NCBI GenBank assembly: GCA_029215795.1
Contig: JARDYH010000001.1
Location: 14,345,501-14,409,500 of the forward strand
Reading direction: 5' to 3'
DNA from: Anniella stebbinsi
Taxonomy: Eukaryota; Chordata; Lepidosauria; Squamata; Anniellidae
Length of the DNA: 64,000 nt
The notes beneath the pieces were generated by a model. It did not search any database, had not been told where the DNA came from, and saw nothing but the letters and a program-made list of their open reading frames with translations. Positions 11,515 through 22,415 of this stretch are shown here, piece by piece (within the stretch, counting starts at the first letter, position 1; the number at the start of each line of letters is the position of its first letter). The position numbers and the translations under genes are program-made.

Positions 11515-11739
11515 TGTGGCGTAGTGGCTAGAGTGTTGGACTGGGAGTTGGGAGATCCAGGTTCGAGTCCCCACTCAACCATGGAAGCCCACTGGGTGAC
11601 TTTGGGCCAGTCACAGACTCTCAGCACAACCTCCCTCACAGGGTTGTTGTTGTGAGGATATGATGGAGAGGAGGAGGATTATGTATGATGCCCTGAGTGC
11701 CTTGGAGTAAAAAAGGTGGGCTATAAATGTAATGATAAA
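11515..11739 (+). mobile_element. Full-length tRNA-derived SINE with target duplication
   Basis: The best SINE in the window. The head 'tgtggcgtagtggctagagt' carries a pol III A box and 'ggttcgagtcc' a B box. The body follows: 'actgggtgactttgggccag', 'cagggttgttgttgtgagga'. The 3' end is 'gtgggctataaatgtaatga', with a 'taaataaat'-type tail resembling L2-like LINE ends, which suggests mobilisation by such a LINE. A 9-bp direct repeat TAAATCCAG lies at 11506-11514 and 11740-11748, so the insertion limits are exact. Squamates carry many SINEs of this kind; I do not assign the subfamily. Confidence 0.87.
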
Positions 11740-11748
11740 TAAATCCAG

Positions 11749-12594
11749 ATCATAAAGGTGTTCTTGGGGGCTTCCCAACAGTTCTGCAACTCTTCCTTTT
11801 CAAACTCATTGAAGTCTGAACTCAAATTTTTCCCCAAGTCAGAGCTACTTGGAGATGTGGGAAGGGAGTTGGTTTGATTTTTCTGTGGGGATAGTACTGG
11901 TTGTTTCTTTTTGGCTTGGCTGCTAATACTTCTGTTGAATAAGCAGATAATTTCAAGAACACTCTAAAGCAGGTATCCAAAACGTGGCCTCTAGGTGCTG
12001 CCAGGCCCTTTCTGGAAGCCCTAAGACCCTCAGCATCTGCTGCTGCTGGGGGGTGGCGGAATTCTCCAGGAATGGGCTCTGTGACTCCTGCCATGCAAGG
12101 CTCATCTCTAAAGTGCCCTAAGAAAACCTGCTCAAAGGTTTCTGCCTGCTTCTCAGGACCCCACTGGGAAGTTCTAAGAACAAGGCTGCTATGACAGGAG
12201 TCATAAAGCCCATTCCTGGAGGACTTTTCTTTCCTTTTTAGTGGCAGCAGCAGATGCTGGGTGTCTTGGGGGTTGCTTCATATTCCCCCCCCCCCCCATG
12301 GTGGGAAGAGTTAAAGCATGAGTGAGTAGATATGAGTATGTGCGAGTGGGGAAAATGTCTGTGGGTGAGTGAGTGGGGGGAAATGAGTGGAGGTATTTTT
12401 TGTGCGTGAAGAGTAGCGGAGTGGTAACCTGGCCTATGACAGATTATCCCCCATGTGAATATAGGATAAATTGTTCTCCCTGTCTTAAACAGAAGTTTTT
12501 TTTCTGCCAGCTGCATAGAGCGACTGGGGTTTTTTGGCTGCTCTAGGCAGCAGAACTCTATTCCAAAACGGAATAGTCCATGTAGAGAGAGGGG
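11749..12594. other. Mostly unique DNA
   Basis: No clear repeat. The segment 11960-12250 is more GC-rich and contains 'ggaatgggctctgtgactcctg' and a diverged inverted counterpart ('caggagtcataaagcccattcc' at about 12197), about 120 bp apart, hinting at an old foldback. A C run and a GAGT-rich tract follow. Confidence 0.4.
12285..12297. repeat. C13 homopolymer
   Basis: A run of thirteen C. Confidence 0.9.
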
Positions 12595-12780
12595 GCTGAA
12601 TTCGGACGACACTTTAAACAACGGGGCTTCGGGCTAAATAACGTGCAAGCCCGTTGTTTGGCTCCGTTGTTTAAAGTGCCTGATTAACGTACTGTCAGTT
12701 GTGTGTGTGTTGTGTGCTGCCCTCCAGATGACACAATAAGCGACACAACTGATGATTGTTCCCCCCCCCCCTCCTCTGTT
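12595..12780. repeat. MITE-like element with internal hairpin
   Basis: It opens with 'ctgaattcggacgacac', a terminus shared with the elements at 13.4-13.6 kb. A perfect 15-bp inverted repeat follows: 'cactttaaacaacgg' at 12610-12624 and its complement at 12664-12678. Near the far end 'gatgacacaataagcgacac' is complementary-like to the same terminus group. A C11 run closes it (12761-12771). Transposon family and target duplication could not be established. Confidence 0.5.
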
Positions 12781-12784
12781 GCCT

Positions 12785-12912
12785 AATGAACTGAGCCAGT
12801 GACTGACAGTGGCTCTCCAGGGTTTTGGACAGTTTTTCCAGCCCTACCTGGAGAACCTGGGATTGAACCTGGGACCTTCAGTGTGCAAAGCAGGGGCTCT
12901 ACTACTATAGCT
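12785..12912 (-). mobile_element. tRNA-derived SINE fragment
   Basis: On the minus strand 'aggtcccaggttcaatccc' is a B box. The plus strand reads 'cagccctacctggagaacc', 'tgggattgaacctggg', then 'gcaaagcaggggctctac', the complement of the tRNA-like head. It is the same SINE type as the copies at 4.2 and 43.9 kb. The 3' body is truncated. Confidence 0.65.
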
Positions 12913-12998
12913 TCTAGGACTTGAAACTTTGTTTTGCATTTTTTTTCAGTTGTATATCAGTCAGTGTCATAAGATCTGTTTGCCACACTCTTCCTTCC

Positions 12999-13016
12999 AC
13001 ACACACACACACACAC
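12999..13016. repeat. (CA)9 microsatellite
   Basis: A short uninterrupted CA repeat. Confidence 0.9.
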
Positions 13017-13100
13017 CCTGTAGTCTGTGCCCAGGAAGAAGCCAAGCCAGTTGAACAGAGGAAGTATTTCAGTCTATCAATTTGTCTTAGACAAATGGCC

Positions 13101-13125
13101 TATCTATCTATCTATCTATCTATCT
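13101..13125. repeat. (TATC)6 microsatellite
   Basis: A tetranucleotide repeat between inverted words 'agacaaatggc' (13089-13099) and 'gccatttgtct' (13126-13136), so the repeat sits in the loop of a small perfect 11-bp hairpin. Confidence 0.9.
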
Positions 13126-13188
13126 GCCATTTGTCTTATACAGATATGGCTCTTTTGATAGGGACCTGAAACTTTTCCTTTGTTCCAT

Positions 13189-13412
13189 TAACTAGGTTCA
13201 CCCAACAGGACAACCCACACTTAAGCTTGAGTATGGGTTGAGTGGGTTGTCGTGGAATCATGTGCTGTTTTTGAAGTGTGGATTGTTTGTGGTTAACAAA
13301 CTGTTACGGTAACTAGGTTCACATAACACAACAACCCACAATTCAGTGACAACCCATCACAACCCATACTCAACCTTCAGTGTGGGTTATAGTGTTGCAT
13401 GAATCTAATCAG
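13189..13412. repeat. Foldback MITE ('acaaccca' family)
   Basis: The left end 'aactaggttcac...caacccacactt...gagtatgggttg' is repeated in inverted form at the right end ('caacccatactcaacc...agtgtgggttatag...gattc'). The left terminal sequence also recurs as a direct copy inside, 'aactaggttcacataacac' near 13312. So the element is a foldback with a third, internal terminus, possibly from nesting. No transposase remains. Target duplication not resolved. Confidence 0.55.
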
Positions 13413-13421
13413 TGGCTGTGT

Positions 13422-13640
13422 TCGGACAACACGATAGTCAATGGTGGGGTAATAATCAACTTTACAGTTGTTCATCTAGGGGGTACTCCCCACACAACAT
13501 GGTAATAAATAATCAACTGTGGTGTGGATTAGGATCAGCACTGAGTTGATTATGGCAGCATTCGGACGACATGATAGTCAATACAACTGACAATTCCTCC
13601 CACCCAGTTGCTTATTGTGTTGTCCGAATTCAGCCACTGT
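13422..13640. repeat. MITE with 'ttcggacaacac' termini
   Basis: The left terminus 'cagtggctgtgttcggac' and the right terminus 'gtccgaattcagccactg' are inverted copies of each other. A third, direct copy of the inner terminus ('cattcggacgacatgatagtc') lies near 13559. The ends resemble those at 12.6 kb. hAT-like termini (CAG...CTG) are possible, but the flanking bases do not give a clean 8-bp duplication. It lies directly beside the preceding MITE. Confidence 0.55.
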
Positions 13641-14462
13641 CTCAGTGAACTGAGTAGACTTTTATAATTTACATTCAATTTACAATTGAAATCTCTCTTG
13701 GGAAAAATGATCAATGCTGTTAGTTTGTATTTGGTAGAATTGCAGAATGTTTCTTTTGAAGGAATATTGATCACCTCTCCATTATGGGACAATTAGGTGT
13801 GCTGAATTCGGATGGAAGTCCTCTTTCAACAAGAAAGCTTGGAAAGTTCTTTTGAACAAGTCTCTACTTTGCGTCCTAACCCACCACATAACATTTTATT
13901 GAGGATAAGCGTGAATTGTAAACCATGAAATATAGGGCAAATCACTACCAATTAACATCTAAGAACAACCTGCAGCATGTCGTAGCATAGATGTCATAAT
14001 CTCAAGTATTGTATTTGTTGTGATGTGGTCGAACCTACACCTAGCCATGTGGGTAGACCAACATTTCTGTAACTGTACAGCAGCAAGACATTTCTTTTGA
14101 GACATCCATTAGATTTGAACATAAATCTCCAGTAATGGAAAGCTGATCATTTTTTGCCCCAACGTGATCCCCAATATTCTCTAAATGATACCAGCTCAAA
14201 GTCCCTTGCTGCAACAGCTATAGCCCAAGCTTTTCTTTCACTTTGCTGTAAGTCACCAATGTGTGGAAAGCCTCTATAAAAATACATTTTGTGTAATAAG
14301 CTCTGTTTGCCAAGTGAGCAATCCATATAATATTGGTAGATATAAATCTTTAAAACTTTATGAGCTCAGCAGCTTGTATCACACAAGGTTAAGTCTTCAG
14401 CAGTTGAAAACAGAAACTAAATAGCAGTTTGAATTAAATGTGGTACTTTTACTCTGGTGTAA
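13641..14462. other. Unique DNA, no recognised feature
   Basis: A short 'gctgaattcggatg' word at about 13802 echoes the MITE termini but no element follows. Nothing else identified. Confidence 0.5.
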
Positions 14463-15018
14463 ACATAAGAAGTGCCATGCTGGATCAGACCAAGGGTCCA
14501 TCTAGTCCAGCATTCTGTTCACACCGTGGCCAATTAGCCACAAGCAGGACACGAGTGCAACAGCACCTTCACACCCATGTTCCCCAGCAATGGCTGCACA
14601 CAGGCTTACTGCCTCGGATACTGGAGGTAGCACATAACCATCGGGGCTAGTAGCCATTGATAGCCTTCTCTAGGAATTTATCTAACTCCCATGTAAAGCC
14701 ATCCAAATTGAGGCCATCATCATGTGGCAGCAAATTCAATAGTTTAATTATGTTCTGTGTGAAGAAATAACAGTATCTGTCCTAAATTTCCCACCAGTCA
14801 GCTTCATGGAATGAGCCCTGGGTTCTAATATTTTGAAAGAGGGTGAACAATGTCTCCCTATCCATATTCTCCACACCTCTAGCATGTCTCTCTTTACCCT
14901 CTTTTTCTTCCAAGCTAAACAATCCCAGCTATTGCAACCTTCCCTCATAGGGGGTGATGCTACGCCCCCCCTTGATCATTTTGCTTGCTCTTTTCTGCAT
15001 TTTTTCCAGCTTGGGTGT
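14463..15018 (-). mobile_element. CR1 LINE 3' fragment with C-terminal coding part
   Basis: The longest CR1 3' end here. The minus strand encodes the CR1 C-terminal region in pieces: LEKMQKRASKMIKG, then an 'LAWKKKRVKRDML' segment, then 'LTGGKFRTDT'. The 3' UTR complement is 'aacataagaagtgccatgc', 'ccaagggtccatctagtcc', 'ggccaattagccacaagc'. Frameshifts between these pieces show it is dead. 5' truncation at about 15018 is typical of CR1. Confidence 0.87.
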
Positions 15019-15029
15019 TATGTTACCTG

Positions 15030-15185
15030 AATCCAGGCAGCATGGTTTGTTAGAGTGCAAAACTACCCTTAAATAACCCAACAAACAAGCCATGCCACCT
15101 GGGTTCAGATGACACAACATGCCGCGCCTGGCACATGCCACATCTTGAACAAGCCACCATGGCTTGTTTAGCTGCAGTGATCATG
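15030..15185. repeat. MITE-like fragment
   Basis: 'gcatggtttgttagagtgc', 'acaaacaagccatgccacc', 'tgggttcagatgacacaac' and 'ccaccatggcttgtttagc' form mutually complementary words, as in squamate MITEs with 'cagacgacac' ends. Boundaries and family are uncertain. Confidence 0.38.
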
Positions 15186-15289
15186 CGAATCAGATTAGAG
15201 AGTACACATTTAAATATTAATAACTGTGAAAAATGATCACAAGGCATTCAGAGCAGATCACTTTATCTACCCACCCTCCTAAAATTGTA

Positions 15290-15395
15290 ATTTATTCACT
15301 CAGTCCTATGTATGTTTACAAGAACTATGTCCTACTTCATGGATTGAGAATTGCTTCTTGTTTTAGTCTGCACAGGATTACAGTCTAAAGTACCT
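15290..15395. repeat. Short dispersed repeat with inverted ends
   Basis: It opens with 'cagtcctatgtatgtttac' and closes with 'ctgcacaggattacagtc', which are roughly complementary. I know this layout (cctatg...gtttac / gtaagt...aggattgcag) as a frequent short interspersed element in squamates. A right half-like fragment is at 52.33-52.39 kb. Confidence 0.42.
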
Positions 15396-15970
15396 TGCCG
15401 TCGAACCAAACATGTTTTGTTCATTTACTTTTCAGCCTCCTGCCCACCTCCTCCCAAGGTGATTAATAAAGGAAAATTGGGATTTTTGTAATGTTTAATG
15501 GAATATTAATGACTGATTTCAAGCATATTGCAGTAAATCAGTAGTCCTTTTTTATTTTAACCAATATTTCCTAAGGGACTCAAATTAAGTCAGTGATCCC
15601 CAAAAACTCATATATATTTGATCAGGGATTAAAAAACAATCAAATGAACAAACAACTTTAAATAACATCACCACCCAACCATCCTCCTACTCCATGGCAT
15701 TCTTTAAACCAGCTTCTGGAATTACAGTTTCATAAGCAATTTGCCATGTGTTATGGGGGAGATGGAGCTGCTGCTTACGAAACATTACACTCCCCAGGAA
15801 TGCCTGGAAGTAGGCTTAAAATGTGTTTAAACTCATCTATGAAATTCCAAAATGAATACCTTGTACTGTTGCTGATATGTTTTCTATTCCTTTCTTGCAA
15901 GCACACATAAGCATTCCTGGCATTGCATTGATTGGATAGGACTCAAGACAACATATGTATTCCTCCTGTC
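15396..15970. other. Unique DNA, no recognised feature
   Basis: Nothing identified. Confidence 0.55.
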
Positions 15971-16151
15971 CGTTTTTATCCTCATAACAACAACCCTGAG
16001 GATCTGGGTGACTTTGGGCTGAGGATCTGTGACTGGGCTGAGGATCTGTGACTGGCCCAAAGTCACCCAGTCAGCTTCCATGGTTGACTGGCGACCAGAA
16101 CCCACATCTCCTGACTCCCACCCAGTACAACCCTTTAACCACTACACCACA
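15971..16151 (-). mobile_element. tRNA-derived SINE with internal duplication
   Basis: The plus strand is the complement of the 11.5-kb SINE: 'aaagtcacccagtcagcttcc' region, 'ccatggttgactgg', 'cagaacccacatctcctgac' (B box side), 'ccctttaaccactacaccac' (A box side). Around 15998-16050 the word 'ctgaggatctg(t/g)gactggg' occurs in tandem, and 'gtgactttggg' there is complementary to 'cccaaagtcac' at 16058, so a small hairpin was created. The 3' part is truncated. Confidence 0.78.
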
Positions 16152-18192
16152 CTTGAAATGAATTAGGTCAGCCCACCCCTACGGAAGCTGAGCCATCAGA
16201 ACATATGTTGGGCTCTGAATGGGGGGATATTCTGTCCTAGACTTCCTAGCATTCATTTTACACTAGGACAGCATGTGTCATGGAGAGTTCCCCCTAAATG
16301 CCAGCATTTGGCTCTTTTGTGGTTACTCCAAACAATAAAACAACAATATATTGTTTCCTTTTGTGCAGAGTAATGTTTGATCTTCATAATAACTGTTTTA
16401 GTTTGTAATTTATTGTAGGCTTTAAAGTCAACCCACTATTTGCTCTTTATAACTTCATAAACTCAAGTAGTATGTCATACTAAAAATGTGTCTTTGTTTT
16501 TGGGGTCATTTTTTTAATGGTTTCCTGAAGAGTAGGTCTAAAACATACAATTGCTTTTGTTTTTAAGCCTCTGTGAATTATCCTGTACTAGAGATGTTAC
16601 TACACATGGTTAAGCCAGCAAAGGTGCCAAGAGGGTGCCAGAATGCTGTTAAAATATTACTTGAAGGTGTGTGCAAATAACACTACTGCAGGGTTTGTAC
16701 AATGTGCTCTGAACATTAAATCTGCAGTGGGCTTTTTTCTCACTGAACACCTTCTACCTTGTATCCCTAGTGAAATTGAATTTTTGTAGCTTTGGAATGT
16801 ATATTTCACATCCTGTTTGTTCTTATTTTTTTTCAAAAATGAAAGGAAATAAAGTCCTTTCTGATTCCAGTGACTTTCTGCTGTGGCCATGCACTTTTAA
16901 GATTATTTCTGTTTTTCATGCATAGTGTTTTATCTCAAGCAGTACTGCTTTTAGTTGTGCAACATGAAATTAAACCACCTGATTGTGTTTCTTTGAGGGG
17001 AAAGGAAAATAAATGTCCATTAGCAAATAAGTCTGGACTAGCAAAACGTTGACATAGCTGTAGTCTCTGCCATACGAAGCCTCCCCAAATTAAGGCAAAC
17101 CACATTGATGTTTCCTAAACTGTATAAAGAAGAAAAAAACAAAGACAGGTCTCCAATAATTTTTAGGTCTGTTCAAGGTCAGAAGATCATATGAAAAAAG
17201 AGCCAGCTTAGATATGCAAACATCCTTGCAGTCCCTGGTATTCGCTCTTAAAGAACCAATTTATACCCAATTATAACAAATTTATAATTTGTTAGTTAGA
17301 ATTATGCATGGAAATACTGACGAAGGGGGTGAGGATAAGTTTCAGTAGAGGAGCAGTAGTAGTAGGGTTCCTCTGAAAAAAGATCCAAAACAATAACAGA
17401 ATATGTAGTTCAACAACATATCAATATCTTGCTACATGAAGTCTCTGGCATGCTAATTTTCTATATGCAGAATTATGTTTTGTATGGAGGGTTATTCAGC
17501 CCTGTGAGCTTGCAGTATAAGATGCCACAGCCCAGGTGTAGGTTTACTACTTCAGTAAGAACTAGACTAAAGTCCAACATGGAAGATGTGGGACATTTCA
17601 TGTTCTGTAACGGAAACTTACTGGAGACATAGCTAGTACAGATACTTTATTGTGATCCTTGATTATGATAGTTTTGTTTTAAAGTTGCTCTTCATATCAT
17701 TTGCAATGGAGAACAGTGTATCTCATTTTGTTAATCCCAAGTTTCAGGAAAGCCCAATTCTTATAGCATATGTAACATTTACCAAGTTTTTAAGCTGCGT
17801 TACGCTCTCTAGGGCTTAAATGTAGTAGTTTCAGGAGAGAAAAATAACCTGCCTGAAAAGATACCAAGAAGTAGGGGCATTTTCTTGCACTATAATGTGA
17901 TCCTTCACTAATTAAATAGTTAGAAATTGATTTCAGGTATCACACACCACTGTTGACGGTCGACAAAATATTTGCCAATTGGGCGGGGAGGATTTCTGTT
18001 TAACAGTGTTTAAGCTCCCCAAGCAGACAAATTGCTGGAAGGTGATCTGGAAATATAAACAAAAAAGGTTTGATAATCAGTGTTTTATTTTCCTTCCATC
18101 TTTGTATGTAATCTAGTGTTGCCAGATCCTATTTCATGTGGCTAGATAATGTTAAACCTTGTACCAGAGAGAAGCTTTGCTGAATAGCAGGG

Positions 18193-18194
<2 letters not shown>
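16152..18194. other. Unique DNA, no recognised feature
   Basis: No repeat or coding signal. Open frames up to 77 codons look random. Confidence 0.55.

Positions 18195-18225
<31 letters not shown>
18195..18225. repeat. (TC)15 microsatellite
   Basis: An uninterrupted TC repeat. Confidence 0.95.
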
Positions 18226-18231
<6 letters not shown>

Positions 18232-19798
18232 GTAGGGACATTGCCCTTAAATGGGCTACCATCCTATCCATGGCCATGAGCATAATTTTAGTGTGTAGAT
18301 GTTATAATGAGCGGATTTGTTCCGTGATCTTGCAATATGAACTTGTTCTATGGATATTCTGACATATCCAGATTGTGACTCCAGAAGTCTTAAAACGTGA
18401 TCGGAAAGTAGGTTGACCATAGGAATTCATATGATTTATACAAAAACATTGGCAAGAAATCAACCTTCATATTAATTTCAACTTATAAAATGGGATCATG
18501 TCAACTGGCTGTTAAGTGCAGATTGACATTTGTGTGGTGAGGAGAGTCAGAAGCTGGGAAGATTTTCTGTTCTTGGCCTAATCATCTAATCAGAGTTTAT
18601 CCGGCATGTTCTCCGAAGTGGCAGGTGAGGAAAAAAAGAAAACCAGAGCACAACTAAGTGACTGTTGATAATGATTTAAAACTATCTCAGAGCTTATGTA
18701 TAATGAAAAGGGAAACCTTAAGGTGAAATTGCACAAATACTGTAAAGAACATAGCATCACATTGCATAAAGCAATGTAAAAATGCAAACATATTTGTTGC
18801 ACTTGACTAACCTGCTAGAACTTGCATGTATAAAATACATGAGTCACTAAATGCTTTATTTAAGGAAACAGTAGAACACAAAGTCAGTACATGTATGGTT
18901 TTTGGTCAAATACATAAAATCATTAGCATTGTGTCTTGGCTGTTATGTATCTAATACATTTCTGACAGAAAATTATTATATTTTATTGCTTCATCATCAT
19001 TCGGAACAGCGGCTGTTCTGGTGTAATTAACCATCCATAGTAATGAATACTAAATTGCATTTTCAATTACTTGTAACTAAAATTATCTTGAACTAAAAAT
19101 AATCATTTTGGTCCCATAGACAGCTTCACTGCTTCATCACTGTTGTTGTATTAGAGCTTTAGATTAGGGTAACTTAGTTTTTAAATTAAATGTCAAATAT
19201 AATTTGCCAGTGGAAACATGAAGTGTAGCCGGCTGCATTATGGGGTGGGAAAAGCTAGCTCAGCATTCCTCAGTATTGATAAATACATAAAATCAGCTTT
19301 TTCCCCTATTAGAACATATTTGGCAGAATATGGAATGCACTTTTACATATACATGCATGAAAACTCTGCTTATAAATGTAGAAAATAAACTGTACCTAAG
19401 GCTAAGATTTTGTCACAGCTGTCAGGGAAGAAATTGATTCCATAATTTTAATTTGTATTAAATATGAATGAGTTTTGGCATTTTTGTGATTTTTGCTATG
19501 ATATTTGATACTTTAGTATGTAGGACTATGTATCTTATTGTGCTGCAGATGAATATATGTCTTTGGAATCTTGACAGGGATCCCCGTTAATCTTGGGGCT
19601 CATGGAAGGCTAGTAATTTTGAATAACAGATGTCGCTTTAGACTCCTAGTTTAGTTCTGAATGAGCTTTAGTTCTAGAAAACTCACATTAGCCCATTTCT
19701 GTTGCCTCCTATTTGAAAGGTTTGAGTATGTGTTTTCCATATATAACCTGATGTGAAAGCAGAGGGGAAAGGATTATTGGTCGATGTCAACTTTCATT
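18226..19798. other. Unique AT-rich DNA
   Basis: No recognised feature. The stretch 18850-19250 is AT-rich with balanced words and could hold conserved noncoding sequence, without proof. Confidence 0.5.
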
Positions 19799-19901
19799 AG
19801 AGCTGTGCAAACCTCGGGCCTTGGATGTCCGAATCCGAACCCCATCGACCATTTCATGATGGATCCCCCATTTCCCCGCCCACTCCCAGGCCCCCGTACA
19901 G

Positions 19902-19920
19902 TCTACAACTCCCAGCATAC
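19902..19920 (+). promoter_or_regulatory. ZNF143/Staf-like motif, left arm
   Basis: 'tctacaactcccagcatac' differs at few positions from the known vertebrate ZNF143 (Staf, SBS) site, ACTACAANTCCCAGCATGC. It sits in the left arm of the foldback. Whether any protein binds it is unknown. Confidence 0.5.
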
Positions 19921-20299
19921 ACTGCCTGGGTGGGCTGGACTTACCGGGGCCTGGAGCAGAGGGTAGAGCTGCCTTCATTGCTGCCATTGCCCACTCCTCG
20001 GCAACATGGAGTGTATCTTCCTAGCGCCATTGCATCCTCTCAGCGCTATTTATTCTCCCGGCACCCGGCGCGGTTGCATCCTTTCCGGCGCGATTGCATC
20101 CTTTCCGGGGATAGATCTTGTGAGATCGCCGGCTTCCCTGCGAGAACAGGCAATCTCGCAAGGTCTCTCCCAGGAAAGGATGCAATGGCGCTGGAAAGGA
20201 CACAATGGCGGCAGGGGGATGCAACAGCGCTGGGAAAATAGACTCCACGTTGCCGAGGAGCGGGCAATGGCAGCAACAAGGGCAGCTCTACCCTCTTCT

Positions 20300-20318
20300 G
20301 TATGCTGGGAGTTGTAGA
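20300..20318 (-). promoter_or_regulatory. ZNF143/Staf-like motif, right arm
   Basis: The exact reverse complement of the motif at 19902-19920, kept identical in the other arm although the arms differ elsewhere. Confidence 0.5.
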
Positions 20319-20422
20319 CTGTACGGGGGCCTGGGAGTGGGTGAGGAAATGGGGGATTTGTCACGAATTGGCCGCCAGGCTTCGGATTTGGACATCTGAG
20401 GCCCAAGTCTTACATAGCCCTG

Positions 20423-20971
20423 TGGTGCCTAGAAAAAAAAAAATCATTAATGTGCCCAACTGCCAATAATACTGACTGGTCTGTTCCTATGAAGGGAACC
20501 TGGGGAGAGAAAGGGCCAAACAAAACAAATGTAATCTCTGAACTGGCCCAAAATACATCTATGCACCCTAAAATGGCCTATGTAAATGCATCCTTACTGG
20601 TAAAAATGTGATATTCTATGTACTTCAGTGAAAAAAGAGGGTTGTATACCACTCTCTCCCCCCTTTTAAAAATATATGTCTGGAAGCAGGGTATATGGAT
20701 ACCTTATACATCTTGATCTAGAAATTTCAATGCACATTTGTTATGTATACATGGAGCTTTGTGTATCAGGGATTGCCCTGTTCAGGGCATCCCATATGTT
20801 CCACTGCATTATATGTGGGCAGCAGAGCCTTTGATAAATTTAACCAATCCCATGTTTTAATTTAATAGAGCGACCACCCCTGAATTTTCTACTCTGTCCA
20901 AAGTGTATATTCCATGTTGAAATCATAGCCTTCCATTTCATAATCTTTGCTAAATCAATGAAATCTTTATA
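20423..20971. other. Unique DNA, no recognised feature
   Basis: An A12 run lies at about 20433-20444. Nothing else identified. Confidence 0.55.
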
Positions 20972-21092
20972 TTTATTTTATTTATTACATTTCTATAGAG
21001 CCCAATAGTCGAAGCTCTTTGGGTGGTTCACAACCATGAAAGCCACAAAGTACAATATGATAAAATAGAATATAAAAGTTTAAAACTATAGT
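20972..21092 (-). mobile_element. L2-like LINE 3' tail
   Basis: The plus strand reads 'tttattttatttattacatt', 'atagtcgaagctctttggg', 'tggttcacaaccatgaaag'. This is the complement of the typical L2-like end (accacccagagagcttcgg...aataaataaa) seen at 22.9 kb. It is truncated at 21092, where a plus-strand LINE begins. Confidence 0.72.
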
Positions 21093-22415
21093 TGAGACTG
21101 CTATGGTCGCCTTAGTGGATGATCTACGCTTAAGAATTGACAGGGGGAGTGTGTCCCTGTTGATACTTCTGGACCTTTCAGCGGCTTTTGATACCATTGA
21201 CCATGGTATCCTTCTGGAACGCCTGAGGGGATTGGGACTTGGGGGCACTGTGCTTCAGTGGTTCCGGTCCTACCTCTCGGGCAGGTTCCAGATGGTGATG
21301 CTTGGGGATAGCTGCTCTGCAAAGAAGGAGCAGCTATGTGGTGTACCACAAGGTGCCATCCTATCCCCAATGCTGTTTAACATCTACATGAAACCGCTGG
21401 GAGAGATCATCCGGAGGCATGGGGTGGGGTGCTATCACTACGCTGATGACACCCAAATATATTTCTCTATGCCTTTGACAACAATAGCTAAGGATAGTGT
21501 GTGTCCTCTGAATGAATACTTGGAGGCAGTAATGGGCTGGATGAGGAAAAACAAACTGAAGCTGAATCCAGACAAGACAGAGGTGCTTGCTGTCAACCTG
21601 GGTTTGGAGGTGTGTCAACCAGTTCTGGATGGGATTACACCCCCCCCTTGAAAGACTTTGTTTGCAGCTTGGGGGTGCTCCTGGATCTGTTTCTCCAAAT
21701 GATAGCCCTGATAGATGTAACAACCAGGAGTGCCTACTCTCAGCTTCGGCTGATACGCCAGCTGCGCCCCTTCCTAGAGTTGGAAGACCTAAAATCAGTA
21801 GTGCATGCGCTAGTAACTTCGAGGCTCGACTTCTGCAATGCACTGTACATAGGGCTACCTCTGTGCCTAGTCCGGAAACTTTAACTAGTTCAAAATATGG
21901 CAGCCAGGTTGGTCACCAGTACATCTAGGTGTGACCACATTACACCAGTTTTAAAATCTCTTCACTGGCTGCCAATCAGTTTCCGGGCGAAGTACAAAGT
22001 GTTGGTTATTACCTTTAAAGCCCTGCATGGTTTGGGTCCAGGTTACCTACGGGATCGCCTTCTCCCATACAATCTGCCCCGCACGCTCAGGTTCTCTGGG
22101 AAGAATTTACTACAGTCAACAAGAACTAGACTGACAACCGTTACCCAGAGGACCTTCTCTTCTGCTGCTCCCAGATTGTGGAATGACCTGCCGGGAGAGA
22201 TTTGCCAACTCACTAGTCTTCAGGAATTTAAAAGATCTATAAAGACTGATCTCTTCCGGCAGGCCTACCCAGATGAATTTTAAAGTGTTTTATTGGTGTT
22301 TTATTAGTATTTTAATGATGTATTGGATTTTAAGTGTTTTAATCAGTTTTGTATTTTATGTTTGATGCTGTTCCCCGCCTCGATCCGTTGAGAGAGGTGG
22401 GTAATAAATAAATAA

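Larger units (their letters stand above)
19799..20422. mobile_element. GC-rich foldback element (~620 bp)
   Basis: The whole block is one imperfect palindrome. The left end 'agagctgtgcaaacctcggg' pairs with the right end 'cccaagtcttacatagccct'. Further in, 'gatgtccgaatccgaa' pairs with 'ttcggatttggacatc'. A block from 'cactcccaggcccccgtac' to 'ctcccagcatac' has its complement near 20300-20340. Blocks with 'ctcctcggcaac' and 'ttgcatcctttcc' also occur in both arms. Arms are about 300 bp and meet near 20130-20150. It is CpG-richer than its surroundings. Open frames on all strands mirror each other and are not genes. No transposase and no clean target duplication were found, so the family is open. 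Confidence 0.87.

Noticed and set aside
11515..11600. tRNA gene (A and B boxes present)
   Set aside because: The head is followed by a SINE body and flanked by a target duplication, so it is a retroposed SINE and not a tRNA gene.
19784..20406. Dense open frames on both strands in GC-rich DNA
   Set aside because: They mirror each other because the block is a palindrome. There is no protein similarity, so it is not an exon or a host CpG island.
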